Positions 52,658 through 63,616 are shown, counted from the stretch's first letter. The stretch is DNA of 64,000 nt from Dyella nitratireducens (GCF_014642835.1 NZ_BMJA01000001.1:186001-250000); one strand, 5' to 3'. Made by a program: numbers and translations. The notes: generated by a model from the letters alone, not told the origin.

Positions 52658-55468
52658 CTACAACGTGCGGGCAACTTCGATACGTTCGAAGCACTCGATC
52701 TGATCACCCACCTTCACGTCGTTGTACTGCTTCACGGCGATACCGCATTCCATGCCGTTGCGCACTTCGTCGACCAGATCCTTGAAGCGGCGCAGCGATT
52801 CCAGTTCGCCCTGGAAGATCACAGTGTTGTTGCGCAGCACGCGGATCGGCTTGCTGCGCTTGACCATACCTTCCGTCACCATGCAGCCGGCCACGGCGCC
52901 GAACTTGGAGCTGCGGAACACATCGCGCACCTGGGCAATGCCGATGATTTCCTCGCGCACTTCCACGCCGAGCAAACCAGAAGCCGCCTGCTTCACCTGG
53001 TCGATCACGTCATAGATGATCGAGAAGTAGCGGACATCCAGACCCGCCGTATCGATCACCTTGCGCGCCGAAGCATCGGCGCGCACGTTGAAGCCGATGA
53101 TCAGAGCCTTCGAAGCCGCTGCCAGCGTTGCGTCGGATTCGGTGATGCCGCCGACGCCAGCAGCGATCACGTTCACCTTCACGTTCTCGTTGCCGATCTG
53201 GCTGAGCGAGTCGCGCAAGGCCTGCACGGAGCCTTGTACGTCGGCTTTGACCAGGATGTTGAGCGTCTGCTGCTCGGCTGCCTGGCCCATCTGCGCCATG
53301 ATGTCTTCCAGGCGGTTGGCCTTGCTGACCATGCGTGTCTCGCGACGCTTCAATTGACGCTCTGCCGCCACTTCACGTGCCAAGCGCTCGTCGGCCACGG
53401 CTACGAAATCGTCGCCGGCCTCCGGTACGCCGGACAGGCCGAGCACCTGCACCGGAATCGAAGGGCCGGCTTCCTGTACGGTCTTGCCGGTCTCGTCGAT
53501 CAGCGCGCGCATGCGGCCGTATTCGACACCGCACACCACGAAGTCGCCGCGCTTGAGCGTGCCCTGCTGCACCAGCACGGTCGCCACGGGACCTCTGCCA
53601 CGATCAAGGCTCGATTCGATCACCACGCCTGAGGCCGGGCCATCCTCGACCGCCGTCAGCTCCATGATTTCAGCTTGCACTGAAATGGCGTCAAGCAAGG
53701 CATCTACGCCCATGCCGGTCTTGGCCGACACCGGTATGAACGGCGTATCGCCACCCCACTCTTCCGGGATCACCTCGAGATTGCCGAGGCCCTGCTTGAC
53801 GTGATCCGGATTGGCGTCGGACTTATCCATTTTGTTGATCGCGACGATCAGCGGCACCTTGGCCGCACGTGCATGCTGCACAGCTTCCTGCGTCTGCGGC
53901 ATGACACCGTCGTCAGCGGCCACCACCAACACCACGATGTCCGTGGACTGGGCGCCGCGTGCGCGCATCGCGGTGAACGCGGCGTGGCCAGGCGTATCCA
54001 GGAAGGTGATTACGCCCTTCGGCGTCGTCACATGATAGGCACCGATGTGCTGAGTAATGCCGCCCGCTTCGCCAGCCGCCACCTTGGTGCGGCGGATGTA
54101 ATCGAGCAGCGAGGTCTTGCCGTGGTCGACGTGGCCCATGATGGTGACCACCGGCGGACGCGGTGTGCGTTCGCCTTCAAGCTCGGCGTTTTGCGTGTGC
54201 GCAGCCAGCGCGGCTTCTGCGCCCTGCTCACTGGCTTCCACTGCTTTGTGACCGAGTTCTTCCACCACCAGCATGGCGGTATCGCGATCGATGGTCTGGT
54301 TGATGGTGGCCATCACGCCCATCTTGAACAGCGCCTTGACCACTTCGGAGCCCTTGACCGCCATCTTCTGCGCGAGCTCGGCGACCACATTGGCGTCGCT
54401 CACGACCACCTCACGTACTACCGGCGCAGTAGGCTTGGAGAAGCCATGCGCGCCGGCAGCCGGTGCGCCGCCACGCGGCGCTTCGCGCACAGCGGACTTA
54501 TTCGCCTTACCACCGCGCTTGGAGCGGCGAGCGCGATCGGCATCGGTCAGATGCAGCTCGCCAGCAGCAAAACGCTTGCCGCCTGCCACCTCATCACGGT
54601 CACGGAAGTTGCCGTGCTTGACCTTGCCACGATCGGCACCACTGCTCGGCGCAGGTGCCGGAGCGGGCGCCGGTGCCGGCGCAGGTGCTGCCGCGACGGG
54701 TTTCTTCTCACGCTTACGCGGCTCATGGATGCGCGGCAGGATCATGCCCAGCGAGTTGGGATCGATGCGCTGCACGGCCGGGGATTCGGCCACTTTTTCT
54801 TCCTCGGGTTTGACTACCGGCTCGGGTTCACGGACCGGCTCTTCTTGTTCGACATGCTTGGCTTGTTCGACATGCGTGGATTGCTGTTGCGCGGCTTGCG
54901 CCTGCGCTTCGGCAGCAGCTTTCGCCGCAGCTTCCTGGCGCGCGCGCTCGACCGCTTCGGCCTCGTGGCGTGCTGCTTCTTCAGCACGCTGACGCACTTC
55001 TTCCTGGCGCCGACGCTCGGTCTCTGCGCGTTCTGCGCGCTCCTGTTCTTCGTGCTCGCGTTGCTGCTGCGATTCCTGCAACCGGCGCAAAGCCTCTTCG
55101 CGCTCGGTATCCGTGCTCGCTTCCTCGGCGATCACGCTCCGTTTGACGTAGGTGCGTTTGGCGCGCACTTCCACGTTCACCGTCTTGGCGCTGGAAGTAC
55201 CGCGACCGCCTGGCGTGGACACCTTCAGTTCGCTGATCTTGCGGCGCTTGAGCGTGATCTGTCGCGGCGAGGAATCCTCCGCTTCAACGGTGGCATCTGC
55301 CTTGCCGTGCGTGCGGCGCAGAAAGCCCAGCAGCTTTACCTTCTCGGTGCTGCTGATGACCTGCTCCGGGTTCGAGAACTTCATGCCGGCCTCGCCGAGC
55401 TGCGTCAGCAGCCGGTCGACGGGCATGCCCAGAACCTGAGCGAGTTGTTTGATTGTGACGTCCGACAT
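52658..55468 (-). CDS. infB: Translation initiation factor IF-2
   Basis: A 936-residue GTPase that positions fMet-tRNA on the 30S subunit. An N-terminal IF2 domain ([20 protein letters not shown]) is followed by a long charged region (about 100-270) rich in Glu/Arg/Ala and a Pro/Ala repeat. The second IF2_N region and the G domain come next, the latter with [12 protein letters not shown] near 441-452, DTPGHAAF and NKMDKSD. C-terminal domains 2 to 4 complete it. The ATG at 55468 gives the standard start; the frame is open 21 codons beyond. It lies between nusA and rbfA. Confidence 0.97.
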   Translation of the reverse strand: MSDVTIKQLAQVLGMPVDRLLTQLGEAGMKFSNPEQVISSTEKVKLLGFLRRTHGKADATVEAEDSSPRQITLKRRKISELKVSTPGGRGTSSAKTVNVEVRAKRTYVKRSVIAEEASTDTEREEALRRLQESQQQREHEEQERAERAETERRRQEEVRQRAEEAARHEAEAVERARQEAAAKAAAEAQAQAAQQQSTHVEQAKHVEQEEPVREPEPVVKPEEEKVAESPAVQRIDPNSLGMILPRIHEPRKREKKPVAAAPAPAPAPAPAPAPSSGADRGKVKHGNFRDRDEVAGGKRFAAGELHLTDADRARRSKRGGKANKSAVREAPRGGAPAAGAHGFSKPTAPVVREVVVSDANVVAELAQKMAVKGSEVVKALFKMGVMATINQTIDRDTAMLVVEELGHKAVEASEQGAEAALAAHTQNAELEGERTPRPPVVTIMGHVDHGKTSLLDYIRRTKVAAGEAGGITQHIGAYHVTTPKGVITFLDTPGHAAFTAMRARGAQSTDIVVLVVAADDGVMPQTQEAVQHARAAKVPLIVAINKMDKSDANPDHVKQGLGNLEVIPEEWGGDTPFIPVSAKTGMGVDALLDAISVQAEIMELTAVEDGPASGVVIESSLDRGRGPVATVLVQQGTLKRGDFVVCGVEYGRMRALIDETGKTVQEAGPSIPVQVLGLSGVPEAGDDFVAVADERLAREVAAERQLKRRETRMVSKANRLEDIMAQMGQAAEQQTLNILVKADVQGSVQALRDSLSQIGNENVKVNVIAAGVGGITESDATLAAASKALIIGFNVRADASARKVIDTAGLDVRYFSIIYDVIDQVKQAASGLLGVEVREEIIGIAQVRDVFRSSKFGAVAGCMVTEGMVKRSKPIRVLRNNTVIFQGELESLRRFKDLVDEVRNGMECGIAVKQYNDVKVGDQIECFERIEVARTL

Positions 55469-55612
55469 CGTGATTCTTTCTCCGCCGTTCCCGCGCTTAT
55501 CGTCCGTACAAAACCGTTCTTTATTAAACATGTTCTTGCACGGCCACCTCCGTCCTTGGTGGAGACCTCATCGGTCTCCCGGCGCGCCCATCCGGGACGC
55601 TGCCGCCCGCGG

Positions 55613-57118
55613 TTAGCCGCCCTTCTCCAGCCGCGCAATCATCGGCGCACGCGCCGCCATGATGAGTGCTGCAGCACGATCTTCGTCCATGCCTTCGATG
55701 TCGATCAGGTCGTCGACCGCGAGGTCGCCCAGATCGTCCATCGTGACGACGCCGCGCTCTGCCAGCGCGTAGGCCGTTGATTCATCCATGCCATCCATGT
55801 CCAGCAGTTCCTGCGAAGGCTGGTGATCGTCGAGGTTTTCCTCGACTGCCAGCGCTTCGGTCAGCAGCGAGTCGCGGGCGCGGGCACGCAGCTCTTCGAC
55901 GATGTCTTCGTCGAAGCCTTCGATGGCCAGCAGTTCCGCGCTCGGCACGTAGGCGATTTCTTCAACACTGGAGAAACCTTCCTGCACCAGGATGTTGGCA
56001 ATTTCCTGGTCCACTTCCAGCTTGTCCATGAACAGCTGGCGGGCGGACTCCTGCTCGGCTTCGCTCTTGGCAGCGACCTGGTCCTGGGTCATCACGTTGA
56101 GCTGCCAGCCGGTGAGCTTGCTGGCCAGGCGCACATTCTGGCCGCCACGGCCGATGGCCTGGGAGAGCTTGTCCTCGGCTACCGCGATGTCCATCGAGTG
56201 CTTGTCTTCATCCATGATGATGGACTGCACTTCCGCCGGCGCCATGGCGTTGATCACGTACTGGGCCTGATTTTCGTGCCACAGGATGATGTCCACACGC
56301 TCGCCGTTGAGCTCGTTCGACACCGCCTGCACACGCGAACCACGCATGCCGATGCAGGCGCCGATCGGATCGGTACGGGTGTCGTGCGCCACCACAGCGA
56401 TCTTGGCGCGGTCGCCCGGATCGCGGGCGCAGCCCTTGATCTCGACGAGGCCCTGGCCAACTTCCGGCACTTCAAGCTTGAACAGCTCGATCATGAATTC
56501 CGGCGCAGCGCGCGACACGAACAACTGCGGACCGCGTGCTTCGGATTTCACTTCAAACAGGTAGCCGCGCACGCGATCGCCGACGCGATGCGATTCACGC
56601 GGAATGGTCTTGTCGCGCGGAATAAAGGCTTCGGCATTACCGCCGAGGTCGAGGTAGACGTTGCCGCGCTCGACGCGCTTGACGATGCCGGTGACCAGTT
56701 CGCCCACGCGGTCCTTGAACGCATCGACCACCTGCTGGCGCTCGGCTTCGCGCACACGTTGCACGATGACCTGCTTGGCTGCCTGAGCAGCGATGCGGCC
56801 AAATTCGGCATTTTCAATCTGATGCTCGACGAAATCACCGATCTGCGAACCCGGGCTTTCGTCCTCAGCGTCCATCAGGCGCAGCTGGCGGAACGGAGAT
56901 TCCATCTCACCATCGTCAGCGATCACTTCCCAGCGGCGGAACGTCTCGTAGTCGCCCGAGTTGCGATCGATGGTGACGCGGATATCCGGATCTTCATCCG
57001 GATAACGTTTTTTCGCCGCCGACGCCAACGCCGCTTCCATCGCTTGGAAGATCACATCGCGCGACACGCCTTTTTCGTTGGCAACCGCATCAACGACCAG
57101 CAAAAGCTCTTTGCTCAT
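55613..57118 (-). CDS. nusA: Transcription termination/antitermination factor NusA
   Basis: A 501-residue RNA polymerase-binding factor. The N-terminal domain (1-130) is followed by S1 (about 135-200, [24 protein letters not shown]) and two KH domains (about 230-350, with [22 protein letters not shown]). Two acidic helix-hairpin-helix repeats end the protein ([16 protein letters not shown] and [16 protein letters not shown]). GGAG eight bases before the ATG at 57118 favours this start over the GTG three codons earlier. It lies 48 bp after rimP; the operon leader contains terminator-like stems it could act on. Confidence 0.96.
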   Translation of the reverse strand: MSKELLLVVDAVANEKGVSRDVIFQAMEAALASAAKKRYPDEDPDIRVTIDRNSGDYETFRRWEVIADDGEMESPFRQLRLMDAEDESPGSQIGDFVEHQIENAEFGRIAAQAAKQVIVQRVREAERQQVVDAFKDRVGELVTGIVKRVERGNVYLDLGGNAEAFIPRDKTIPRESHRVGDRVRGYLFEVKSEARGPQLFVSRAAPEFMIELFKLEVPEVGQGLVEIKGCARDPGDRAKIAVVAHDTRTDPIGACIGMRGSRVQAVSNELNGERVDIILWHENQAQYVINAMAPAEVQSIIMDEDKHSMDIAVAEDKLSQAIGRGGQNVRLASKLTGWQLNVMTQDQVAAKSEAEQESARQLFMDKLEVDQEIANILVQEGFSSVEEIAYVPSAELLAIEGFDEDIVEELRARARDSLLTEALAVEENLDDHQPSQELLDMDGMDESTAYALAERGVVTMDDLGDLAVDDLIDIEGMDEDRAAALIMAARAPMIARLEKGG

Positions 57119-57166
57119 TGCAACCACTCCGTGAACGCTGTCCAGCGTTCCATCACAGATTGACCT

Positions 57167-57688
57167 TTAATTCGACTCTTTCTTCTTGCTCGGCTTGCGA
57201 CCGCCGGGCTTGGGCTGCGGCACGTAACCGAGCGCTGCCCAGTCCGGCACGATGCGTGCGCTTTCCACCGCGTCGTGCTCGAACTGAAATACTTTGCCTT
57301 CAGCTTCCAGACCGATCTGCGCGCCTTCCACCGAAACAACTTTGCCGCGCAGACGGCGACGCCCTTCCAGCGGCGCCTTCAACAGAACCTTCACTTCCTG
57401 TCCGGCCACTTTTGCGAACTGCCCGGCGGTGAACAGCGGACGATCGATACCGGGCGAAGACACTTCCAGCACGTAATGACCGGGAATGGGATCTTCAACA
57501 TCGAGCAGCGCCGAGAGTTCGCGGCTGGCTGCCTCGCAATCGTCGAGGGTGACCTCGCGCCCTTCAGTATCGATGTAGACACGCAGCGTGCTCTGCCCTT
57601 GTGAAGGACTGAATTCCACACCGATGCATTCCAGCTGGAGATCTGCCAAAACCTCGGTGAAGCGTTGTGCTAGCGCCTGTGTGTCCAC
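57167..57688 (-). CDS. rimP: Ribosome maturation factor RimP
   Basis: A 173-residue 30S assembly factor. An N-terminal alpha/beta domain ([22 protein letters not shown] near 19-40) leads to the conserved [37 protein letters not shown], and an Sm-like C-terminal domain follows. A basic tail ([12 protein letters not shown]) ends it. The start is the GTG at 57688. It is the first protein gene after metY and the leader hairpins. Confidence 0.95.
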   Translation of the reverse strand: MDTQALAQRFTEVLADLQLECIGVEFSPSQGQSTLRVYIDTEGREVTLDDCEAASRELSALLDVEDPIPGHYVLEVSSPGIDRPLFTAGQFAKVAGQEVKVLLKAPLEGRRRLRGKVVSVEGAQIGLEAEGKVFQFEHDAVESARIVPDWAALGYVPQPKPGGRKPSKKKESN

Positions 57689-57714
57689 TCTTCCTCGATA
57701 CCGTTACGGGAAAC

Positions 57715-57739
57715 AAAAAATGGGCTCGAACGGCCCATT
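57715..57739 (-). terminator. Terminator-like hairpin 2 in the rimP leader
   Basis: AATGGGC (57719-57725) and GCCCATT (57733-57739) with a 7-nt loop, followed on the minus strand by T6 (57715-57720). It lies only about 25 bases before the rimP GTG and so must be read through or controlled. Confidence 0.78.
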
Positions 57740-57837
57740 CCCTTACCTTGCCGATGTGCCGCCCTGCCAGGCCTTTCCTTGTGCCCCGAACCGGTGATTA
57801 TCACCCGGAAGCGCACGTTCGCATCCTTACGCCCAAC

Positions 57838-57861
57838 AAAAAAGCCTCGCTAGGAGGCTTT
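57838..57861 (-). terminator. Terminator-like hairpin 1 in the rimP leader
   Basis: AAAGCCTC (57841-57848) and GAGGCTTT (57854-57861) with a 5-nt loop, then T6 on the minus strand (57838-57843). It is about 85 nt into the leader started by the promoter at 57948-57976. Confidence 0.8.
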
Positions 57862-57947
57862 CTTGTCCAAGAAAGATCTGATTGCCTGCCGATTCGCGCC
57901 CGTCCGGGGGACTTTATACGCGCTTCTGACCGCTACAGAGTCTGCAA

Positions 57948-57976
57948 AGTATACGTAACAGAACGGTGCGGTGCAA
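57948..57976 (-). promoter_or_regulatory. Promoter of the rimP-nusA-infB operon
   Basis: On the minus strand TTGCAC (57971-57976), 17 bp, TATACT (57948-57953). Transcription would begin near 57941 and run about 250 nt before rimP. It lies between the metY terminator and the two leader hairpins. Confidence 0.75.
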
Positions 57977-58084
57977 TGATTTATCGCCCTTCCATCGGTC
58001 AAATATTGCGTTGAAGACTGGACAGTAAACAGCATTCCCAGCCATGCCGTCATTTGGTGCAAATTTTCTTGAGGCATAAAAAAA

Positions 58085-58113
58085 CGGCGATCTTTTCAAG
58101 ATCGCCGTTTTTT
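58085..58113. terminator. Strong bidirectional terminator after metY
   Basis: CGGCGATCTT (58085-58094) and AAGATCGCCG (58098-58107) with a 3-nt loop, flanked by A7 on the left and T6 on the right. On the minus strand it stops transcription just past the tRNA-fMet CCA end, separating metY from rimP. Confidence 0.92.
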
Positions 58114-58122
58114 CTGATGTAG

Positions 58123-58199
<77 letters not shown>

Positions 58200-58212
58200 T
58201 CAGAGTCCGAGA

Positions 58213-58241
58213 ATGTTAGCGACTTGGCCGGATTCTTGCAA
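58213..58241 (-). promoter_or_regulatory. Promoter of metY
   Basis: On the minus strand TTGCAA (58236-58241), 17 bp, TAACAT (58213-58218), giving a start close to the mature tRNA 5' end. Confidence 0.65.
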
Positions 58242-58287
58242 GACCATGACAGCTATTTTTTCTCTTTCGCGGGAAGAAATTTTTCTC

Positions 58288-59727
58288 TCAGCCCACAAAT
58301 GCCTGCTTGCACCAGCTCAACAGCGGGCCCCAATACAAACCAAGGCCAAGCAGCACCAATGCATTCAGTGACAACACCAGACGCAGGGTGAAATCAGGCT
58401 GGACGCGTACTTCGGTGCCGGCTTCCGGCTTGTCGAAATACATCACCTTCACCACGCGCAGGTAGTAGTAGAGGCCGATGATCGCGAACACGGCGCCGAC
58501 GATCGCCAACCACAACATGCCAGCATGTATCGCAGCCTGCAGCACGAGCAGCTTGGCGAAGAACCCGAACAGCGGCGGCACGCCAGCCAGCGAGAACAAC
58601 GCGAGCATCATCAGGAATGCCATCCACGGCGCGCGCTGATTCAGGCCCTTGAAATCATCGATGTTGTCGCATTCGAAGCCGGCGCGGCTCAGCGCAAGAA
58701 TCACGCCGAAGGCTGCGGTGGACATCAGCGCATAGCTCACCGCGTAGAACATGGCGGCGGAATAGCCTTCCGGCCCCGCGTTGACCAGACCCAGCAGCAG
58801 GTAGCCCATGTGCGAGATGGTCGAATAGGCAAGCAGACGCTTGAGATTGCTTTGAACGATGGCCACCACGTTGCCGATAGCCAGCGATATGACGGCAAGT
58901 ACGGCAAGCATCATCTGCCAGTGCTGCGACAAATCACCCATACCGGTCGCCAGCAGGCGGAACGCCATGCCGAACGCGGCAAGCTTGGAAGCCGAGCCGA
59001 TGAAGGCGGTTACCGCCGTCGGCGAGCCTTCATAAACATCCGGAATCCACATGTGGAACGGCGCCACGCCGAGCTTGAACGCCACGCCAATGATCAGGAA
59101 CACCAGGCCGAATACCAGGAGATGCGGCATCGCGCTGTGTGGGATCGCCTCATGCAACTGAGCAAGACCCAGCGTGCCAGTGGCGCCGTAGATCATCGAC
59201 ATGCCGTACAACAGCATGCCCGACGACAGCGCGCCCAGCACGAAGTACTTGATGGCAGCTTCGGAGGACAAGCTGGAATCACGATTCAACGCAACCAATG
59301 CGTATGACGACAACGTCAGCAATTCCAGGCCGAGGTAGATCATCACCAGATTGCCAGCCGAGACCAGCAACATGACGCCGATCACCGCGAACAACATGAG
59401 TGTGTAGAACTCGCCCGCAAATAACTTGCGGTCGAGCATATACGGACGGCCATAGATGAAGACCAGGATGGTCGACAGGATCGCGAACAGTTTGAGGATG
59501 GTGCCCAGACCGTCGCGAATGAACATGCCGTTGAAGGCAGTGACTGCGCCTTCGGGCTGATAGCGCAGCACCAGGTAACCCGTCACCAGCAGCACGCCGA
59601 TGGAGAGCCAATGCAGGTAGACGCGCTCGGCCGGCTTCATGAAAGCGTCCGCCAGCAAGAGAACGCACGCCGCCGCAACCAGAAAAAATTCCGGCAGCAT
59701 GATGAGAATGTCGTTGATAGTCGGCAT
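58288..59727 (-). CDS. nuoN: NADH-quinone oxidoreductase subunit N
   Basis: A 479-residue antiporter-like subunit of respiratory complex I in the inner membrane, with about 14 hydrophobic helices. It has the conserved LLAYSTISHMGYLLLG near 300-315, with the key lysine in the broken helix before it (KLGVAPFHMWIPDVYEG). It is the last gene of the nuo operon, 12 bp after nuoM. No clear terminator follows before the metY promoter. Confidence 0.96.
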   Translation of the reverse strand: MPTINDILIMLPEFFLVAAACVLLLADAFMKPAERVYLHWLSIGVLLVTGYLVLRYQPEGAVTAFNGMFIRDGLGTILKLFAILSTILVFIYGRPYMLDRKLFAGEFYTLMLFAVIGVMLLVSAGNLVMIYLGLELLTLSSYALVALNRDSSLSSEAAIKYFVLGALSSGMLLYGMSMIYGATGTLGLAQLHEAIPHSAMPHLLVFGLVFLIIGVAFKLGVAPFHMWIPDVYEGSPTAVTAFIGSASKLAAFGMAFRLLATGMGDLSQHWQMMLAVLAVISLAIGNVVAIVQSNLKRLLAYSTISHMGYLLLGLVNAGPEGYSAAMFYAVSYALMSTAAFGVILALSRAGFECDNIDDFKGLNQRAPWMAFLMMLALFSLAGVPPLFGFFAKLLVLQAAIHAGMLWLAIVGAVFAIIGLYYYLRVVKVMYFDKPEAGTEVRVQPDFTLRLVLSLNALVLLGLGLYWGPLLSWCKQAFVG

Positions 59728-59739
59728 GGGCGTTCTCGA

Positions 59740-61248
59740 TCAGACCTTGTGAATAGCAAGTACTTGCACCAGCTGGTTCACCGAAATGTTCATCAGGTGG
59801 GTCAGCGGTTCCGGCCAGACGCCGATCAGTATCGTCAACGCGGCGAACGCGCCCAGCACCAGCCACTCGCGGCCGTTGATGTCTTTCATTTCTGCCACAT
59901 GCGAGTTGGTCACTTCGCCCCATAGCACGCGCTTGACCAGCCACAGTGTGTACGCCGCACCGATGATCAGCGTAAACGCGGCGAACAACGCGATCCACGG
60001 ATTAGCGCTGAAGCTGGCCAGGATCACCATGAACTCGCCCACGAATCCGCTGGTGCCCGGCAGACCGCAGTTGGCCATCGCGAACAGCACGTAGAAGAAG
60101 CCGAACCACGGCATGACGTTGATCACGCCACCGTAATCCTTGATCAGGCGGGTGTGCAGCCGGTCATACAGCACGCCGATGCACGAGAACATCGCGCCCG
60201 AGACGAAACCGTGCGAGATCATTTGCACCATCGCGCCCTGCATGCCCAGGCGCGCGGCATCGGTGTTGCCCTGATCACGCACCAGCATGAAGGCGATGAA
60301 GATACCCAGGGTGACAAAGCCCATGTGTGCCACGGACGAATAGGCCACCAACTTCTTCATGTCCTCCTGCACCAGCGCGACGTAGCCAATGTAGACCACG
60401 GCGATCAGGCTGAGCAGGATCACGACCCACGCGAATTGATGCGAGGCATCCGGCACGATCGGCAGGCTGAAACGGAGGAAGCCGTATCCGCCGATCTTCA
60501 GCATCACCGCCGCCAGCACCACCGAACCACCGGTGGGCGCTTCCACGTGCGCATCCGGCAACCATGTGTGCACCGGCACCATCGGCACCTTCACCGCAAA
60601 CGCGATCAGGAAGGCGAAGAACAGCCAGCTCTGCTCGGTCAGCGACAGCGGCAGCGCCTGCAGCGCGTGCAGATCCCACGTCCCTGCCTTCAGGTACAGG
60701 TAGATCAGGCCGATCAGCATGAAGATCGAGCCGAAGAACGTGTAGATGAAGAACTTCAAGGTAGCGTAAACGCGACGCGGACCACCCCAGATGCCGATGA
60801 GGATGAACATCGGGATCAGCATCGCTTCGAAGAACGCATAGAACAGCAAAGCGTCGGTGGCGCAGAACACGCCGATCATCAGGCCTTCGAGCACCAGCAT
60901 GGCTGCCATGTATTGGTGCGGCTTGTCCTGGATGACTTCCCAAGCACCCACGATCACCAGGATGCCCACGAAGGTGGTCAGCAGGATCAGCGCTACGGAA
61001 ATGCCGTCGATGCCTAAGCCATAGTGGACATTGAGCGATTCGATCCACACATGGCTTTCGACCAGCTGCATCCCGGAAACGTCCGGGTTGTACTGGGGGA
61101 TGAGGAACAGGCTGATGGCGAAAGTGAGGATGGCCATCAGCAGAGAGATCCAGCGCGCCGCATTGGGGCGGCCGGAACCGGCCAGCAACACGGGGACCGC
61201 GCCGACGATGGGCAGCCAGATCAGCAGGCTGAGCAGATGATTGAACAT
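59740..61248 (-). CDS. nuoM: NADH-quinone oxidoreductase subunit M
   Basis: A 502-residue antiporter-like complex I subunit. It has FAVKVPMVPVHTWLPDAHVEAPTGGSVVLA (proton-path Lys and His) in the middle and KKLVAYSSVAHMGFVTLG afterwards. The ATG at 61248 gives the usual MFNHLLSLLIWLP; the frame is open 11 codons further. It sits between nuoL and nuoN with a 14-bp gap to nuoL. Confidence 0.96.
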   Translation of the reverse strand: MFNHLLSLLIWLPIVGAVPVLLAGSGRPNAARWISLLMAILTFAISLFLIPQYNPDVSGMQLVESHVWIESLNVHYGLGIDGISVALILLTTFVGILVIVGAWEVIQDKPHQYMAAMLVLEGLMIGVFCATDALLFYAFFEAMLIPMFILIGIWGGPRRVYATLKFFIYTFFGSIFMLIGLIYLYLKAGTWDLHALQALPLSLTEQSWLFFAFLIAFAVKVPMVPVHTWLPDAHVEAPTGGSVVLAAVMLKIGGYGFLRFSLPIVPDASHQFAWVVILLSLIAVVYIGYVALVQEDMKKLVAYSSVAHMGFVTLGIFIAFMLVRDQGNTDAARLGMQGAMVQMISHGFVSGAMFSCIGVLYDRLHTRLIKDYGGVINVMPWFGFFYVLFAMANCGLPGTSGFVGEFMVILASFSANPWIALFAAFTLIIGAAYTLWLVKRVLWGEVTNSHVAEMKDINGREWLVLGAFAALTILIGVWPEPLTHLMNISVNQLVQVLAIHKV

Positions 61249-61262
61249 GGAGCTCGCTTCCC

Positions 61263-63305
61263 TTATTGCCCGATCAACCAATACCCGCCCAGAAGCAGGA
61301 TCAGTCCGAGGATCATCGCAAAGGCATAGTGGTACAGATAACCAGACTGGATACGGCGCGCGCCCGCGGCGATACGCTGCACCAGACTTGCCGAACCGTC
61401 GATCAGCACGCCGTCGATCACGGCGGCGTCACCGCCCTTCCAGAACATGCGTCCCAGCTTTACGCCGCCGCGCGCAAAGATCGCGAAGTAGATGTCATCG
61501 ACCCAGTATTTGCGGTCGAGGATTACCCAGATCGGCTTGAGCGCACTCTTGATCTTGTCGGCCACCGACGGATTGAACAGGTAGATGTACGTCGTGATGA
61601 TGAACGCCGCCAGCACCAAGAAGAACGGCAGCTGGGTAAAGCCTTGCAGCGCCATTGCCAGCGAACCATGGAATTCCTTGCCAATTTCGCCGAGCACATT
61701 ATTGGCTTCATCCACATGGATGGCACCACCGAACCAGTTGCCAAACAGCATCGGCTGGACGGTGAAGAGACCCACCAACAGCGACGGAATGGCCAGCAGG
61801 ATCAGCGGCAACGTCACCACCCACGGCGACTCTTTGGGCGGATGATGCAACACGCCTGGCTCATGATGATCATGATCGTCATGGTGATCATCGTGAGCAT
61901 GCGCATCGTGATGGCCGTGATGCTCGACCACTTTGAAGCGCTCCTTGCCGTGGAAGGTCATGTACATCTGACGGAACGTATAGGTTGCCGTCACGAAGGC
62001 ACCGATCACCACACAGAAATACGCGTAACCCGAACCCCAGCGATGCGACTCATGTACGGCATCGATGATCGAGTCCTTCGAATAGAAACCCGAGAAAAAC
62101 GGCACACCGCACAGCGCCAGCGCACCGATCCACATCGTGATCCAGGTGATCGGCATGTACTTGCGCAAGCCGCCCATGTAGCGCATGTCCTGCTCATGGT
62201 GCATGGCGATGATCACCGAACCTGCACCGAGGAACAGCAGCGCCTTGAAGAAGGCGTGCGTCATCAAGTGGTACACCGCGCCAGCGTAGGCGGACACGCC
62301 CAGCGCAACCGTCATGTAGCCCAGCTGCGACAGCGTGGAGTACGCCACCACGCGTTTGATGTCGTTCTGCACGATGCCGATCAGACCGGTGAACAACGCA
62401 CCGGTAGCGCCGATGACAAGCACCACGCTCAGCGCAGTTTCCGACAGCTCGTACAGCGGCGACATGCGGGCCACCATGAAGATACCGGCGGTCACCATCG
62501 TCGCGGCGTGGATCAGTGCGGAGATCGGGGTTGGGCCTTCCATCGAGTCGGGCAGCCACACGTGCAACGGCACCTGTGCGGACTTACCCATGGCACCGAT
62601 GAACAGCAGGATGCAGATCACCGTGGCCGCATCCCAGTGGATGCTCTGGGTAAGCGTCAGCGTCTTGCCCACGAGCGTCGGCGCAGCACCAAACGCCGTG
62701 GCGTAGTCCAGCGTACCCAGGAAGTACAGGATCGCCGCGATACCCAGCAGGAAACCGAAATCGCCCACGCGGTTGACGATAAATGCCTTGAGGTTGGCGA
62801 AGATCGCCGTCGGGCGTTTGTACCAGAAGCCGATCAGCAGATACGACACCAGGCCCACCGCTTCCCAGCCGAAGAACAGCTGGAGGAAGTTGTTGCTCAT
62901 CACGAGCATCAACATCGAGAAGGTGAACAACGAGATATAGCTGAAGAAGCGTTGATAGCCGTCGTCATCCGCCATGTAGCCGATGGTGTACACATGCACC
63001 AGCAGCGACACGAAGGTGACGACTACCATCATCATCGCGGTGAGGCGATCAATGAGGAAACCGACGCTGGCGGTGTATTTACCGATCTCGAACCAGGTGT
63101 AGATGTTGTGGTTGTAAACCGGAGCCCCACCAGCGGTGATCTGGTACAGCACGTAGAACGACAGGCCGCAAGAGATCAGCAGACCGAGGATGGTAACGCT
63201 ATGCGCACCGGCGCGGCCGATCTGCTTGCCAAAGAATCCGGCCAGCAGGCAACCGACGAGCGGCGCCAGCGCAATGGTCAACAGGATGGAGGAGGAAAGT
63301 TCCAT
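61263..63305 (-). CDS. nuoL: NADH-quinone oxidoreductase subunit L
   Basis: A 680-residue distal antiporter-like subunit of complex I. The core includes MGKSAQVPLHVWLPDSMEGPTPISALIHAATMVTAG and KRVVAYSTLSQLGYMTVALG. A loop with a His/Asp-rich cluster (near 460-485, HHGHHDAHAHDDHHDDHDHHEP) precedes the long lateral helix that runs along the complex. The His/Asp cluster is longer than usual and could bind metal, but may be only a flexible loop. The ATG at 63305 is chosen; an upstream TTG overlaps the nuoK stop. Confidence 0.96.
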   Translation of the reverse strand: MELSSSILLTIALAPLVGCLLAGFFGKQIGRAGAHSVTILGLLISCGLSFYVLYQITAGGAPVYNHNIYTWFEIGKYTASVGFLIDRLTAMMMVVVTFVSLLVHVYTIGYMADDDGYQRFFSYISLFTFSMLMLVMSNNFLQLFFGWEAVGLVSYLLIGFWYKRPTAIFANLKAFIVNRVGDFGFLLGIAAILYFLGTLDYATAFGAAPTLVGKTLTLTQSIHWDAATVICILLFIGAMGKSAQVPLHVWLPDSMEGPTPISALIHAATMVTAGIFMVARMSPLYELSETALSVVLVIGATGALFTGLIGIVQNDIKRVVAYSTLSQLGYMTVALGVSAYAGAVYHLMTHAFFKALLFLGAGSVIIAMHHEQDMRYMGGLRKYMPITWITMWIGALALCGVPFFSGFYSKDSIIDAVHESHRWGSGYAYFCVVIGAFVTATYTFRQMYMTFHGKERFKVVEHHGHHDAHAHDDHHDDHDHHEPGVLHHPPKESPWVVTLPLILLAIPSLLVGLFTVQPMLFGNWFGGAIHVDEANNVLGEIGKEFHGSLAMALQGFTQLPFFLVLAAFIITTYIYLFNPSVADKIKSALKPIWVILDRKYWVDDIYFAIFARGGVKLGRMFWKGGDAAVIDGVLIDGSASLVQRIAAGARRIQSGYLYHYAFAMILGLILLLGGYWLIGQ

Positions 63306-63310
63306 GATGC

Positions 63311-63616
63311 TCAACCCTTCATGCTGTCGATTTCGGCGACGTTGACCGTGCTGCGGTTACGGAACAGCAGGACCAGGATCGCCAGGCCGATGGCGGATTC
63401 CGCCGCAGCCACTGTGAGGATGAAGAACACGAAGACCTGCCCCGCCACGTCATGACTGAAGCGCGAGAAGGCCACGAAGTTGATGTTGACGGCGAGCAGC
63501 ATCAACTCGATCGCCATCAGCAGCACGATCACGTTCTTGCGGTTGATGAACAACCCTGCCACCGAGATGCAGAACAGGATCGCGCCCAACACGATGTAAT
63601 GCGAAAGCGTAATCAT
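63311..63616 (-). CDS. nuoK: NADH-quinone oxidoreductase subunit K
   Basis: A 101-residue, three-helix complex I subunit. It begins [23 protein letters not shown] and has the conserved Glu in [18 protein letters not shown] and the second acidic site in [13 protein letters not shown]. It overlaps nuoJ by ATGA at its start and ends 6 bp before the nuoL ATG. Confidence 0.97.
   Translation of the reverse strand: MITLSHYIVLGAILFCISVAGLFINRKNVIVLLMAIELMLLAVNINFVAFSRFSHDVAGQVFVFFILTVAAAESAIGLAILVLLFRNRSTVNVAEIDSMKG

Noticed and set aside
53801-55780. 659-aa plus-strand frame
   Set aside because: Antisense to infB, whose GTPase motifs are unambiguous.
57782-57990. Small frame in the rimP leader reading through the hairpins (PNKKASLGGFLVQERSD)
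   Set aside because: The sequence is explained by the terminator stem AAAGCCTC/GAGGCTTT; no ribosome-binding site and it runs opposite to the operon.
61266-63455. 729-aa plus-strand frame
   Set aside because: Antisense shadow of nuoL and nuoK; the His/Arg-rich translation is typical of the reverse frame of a membrane protein.
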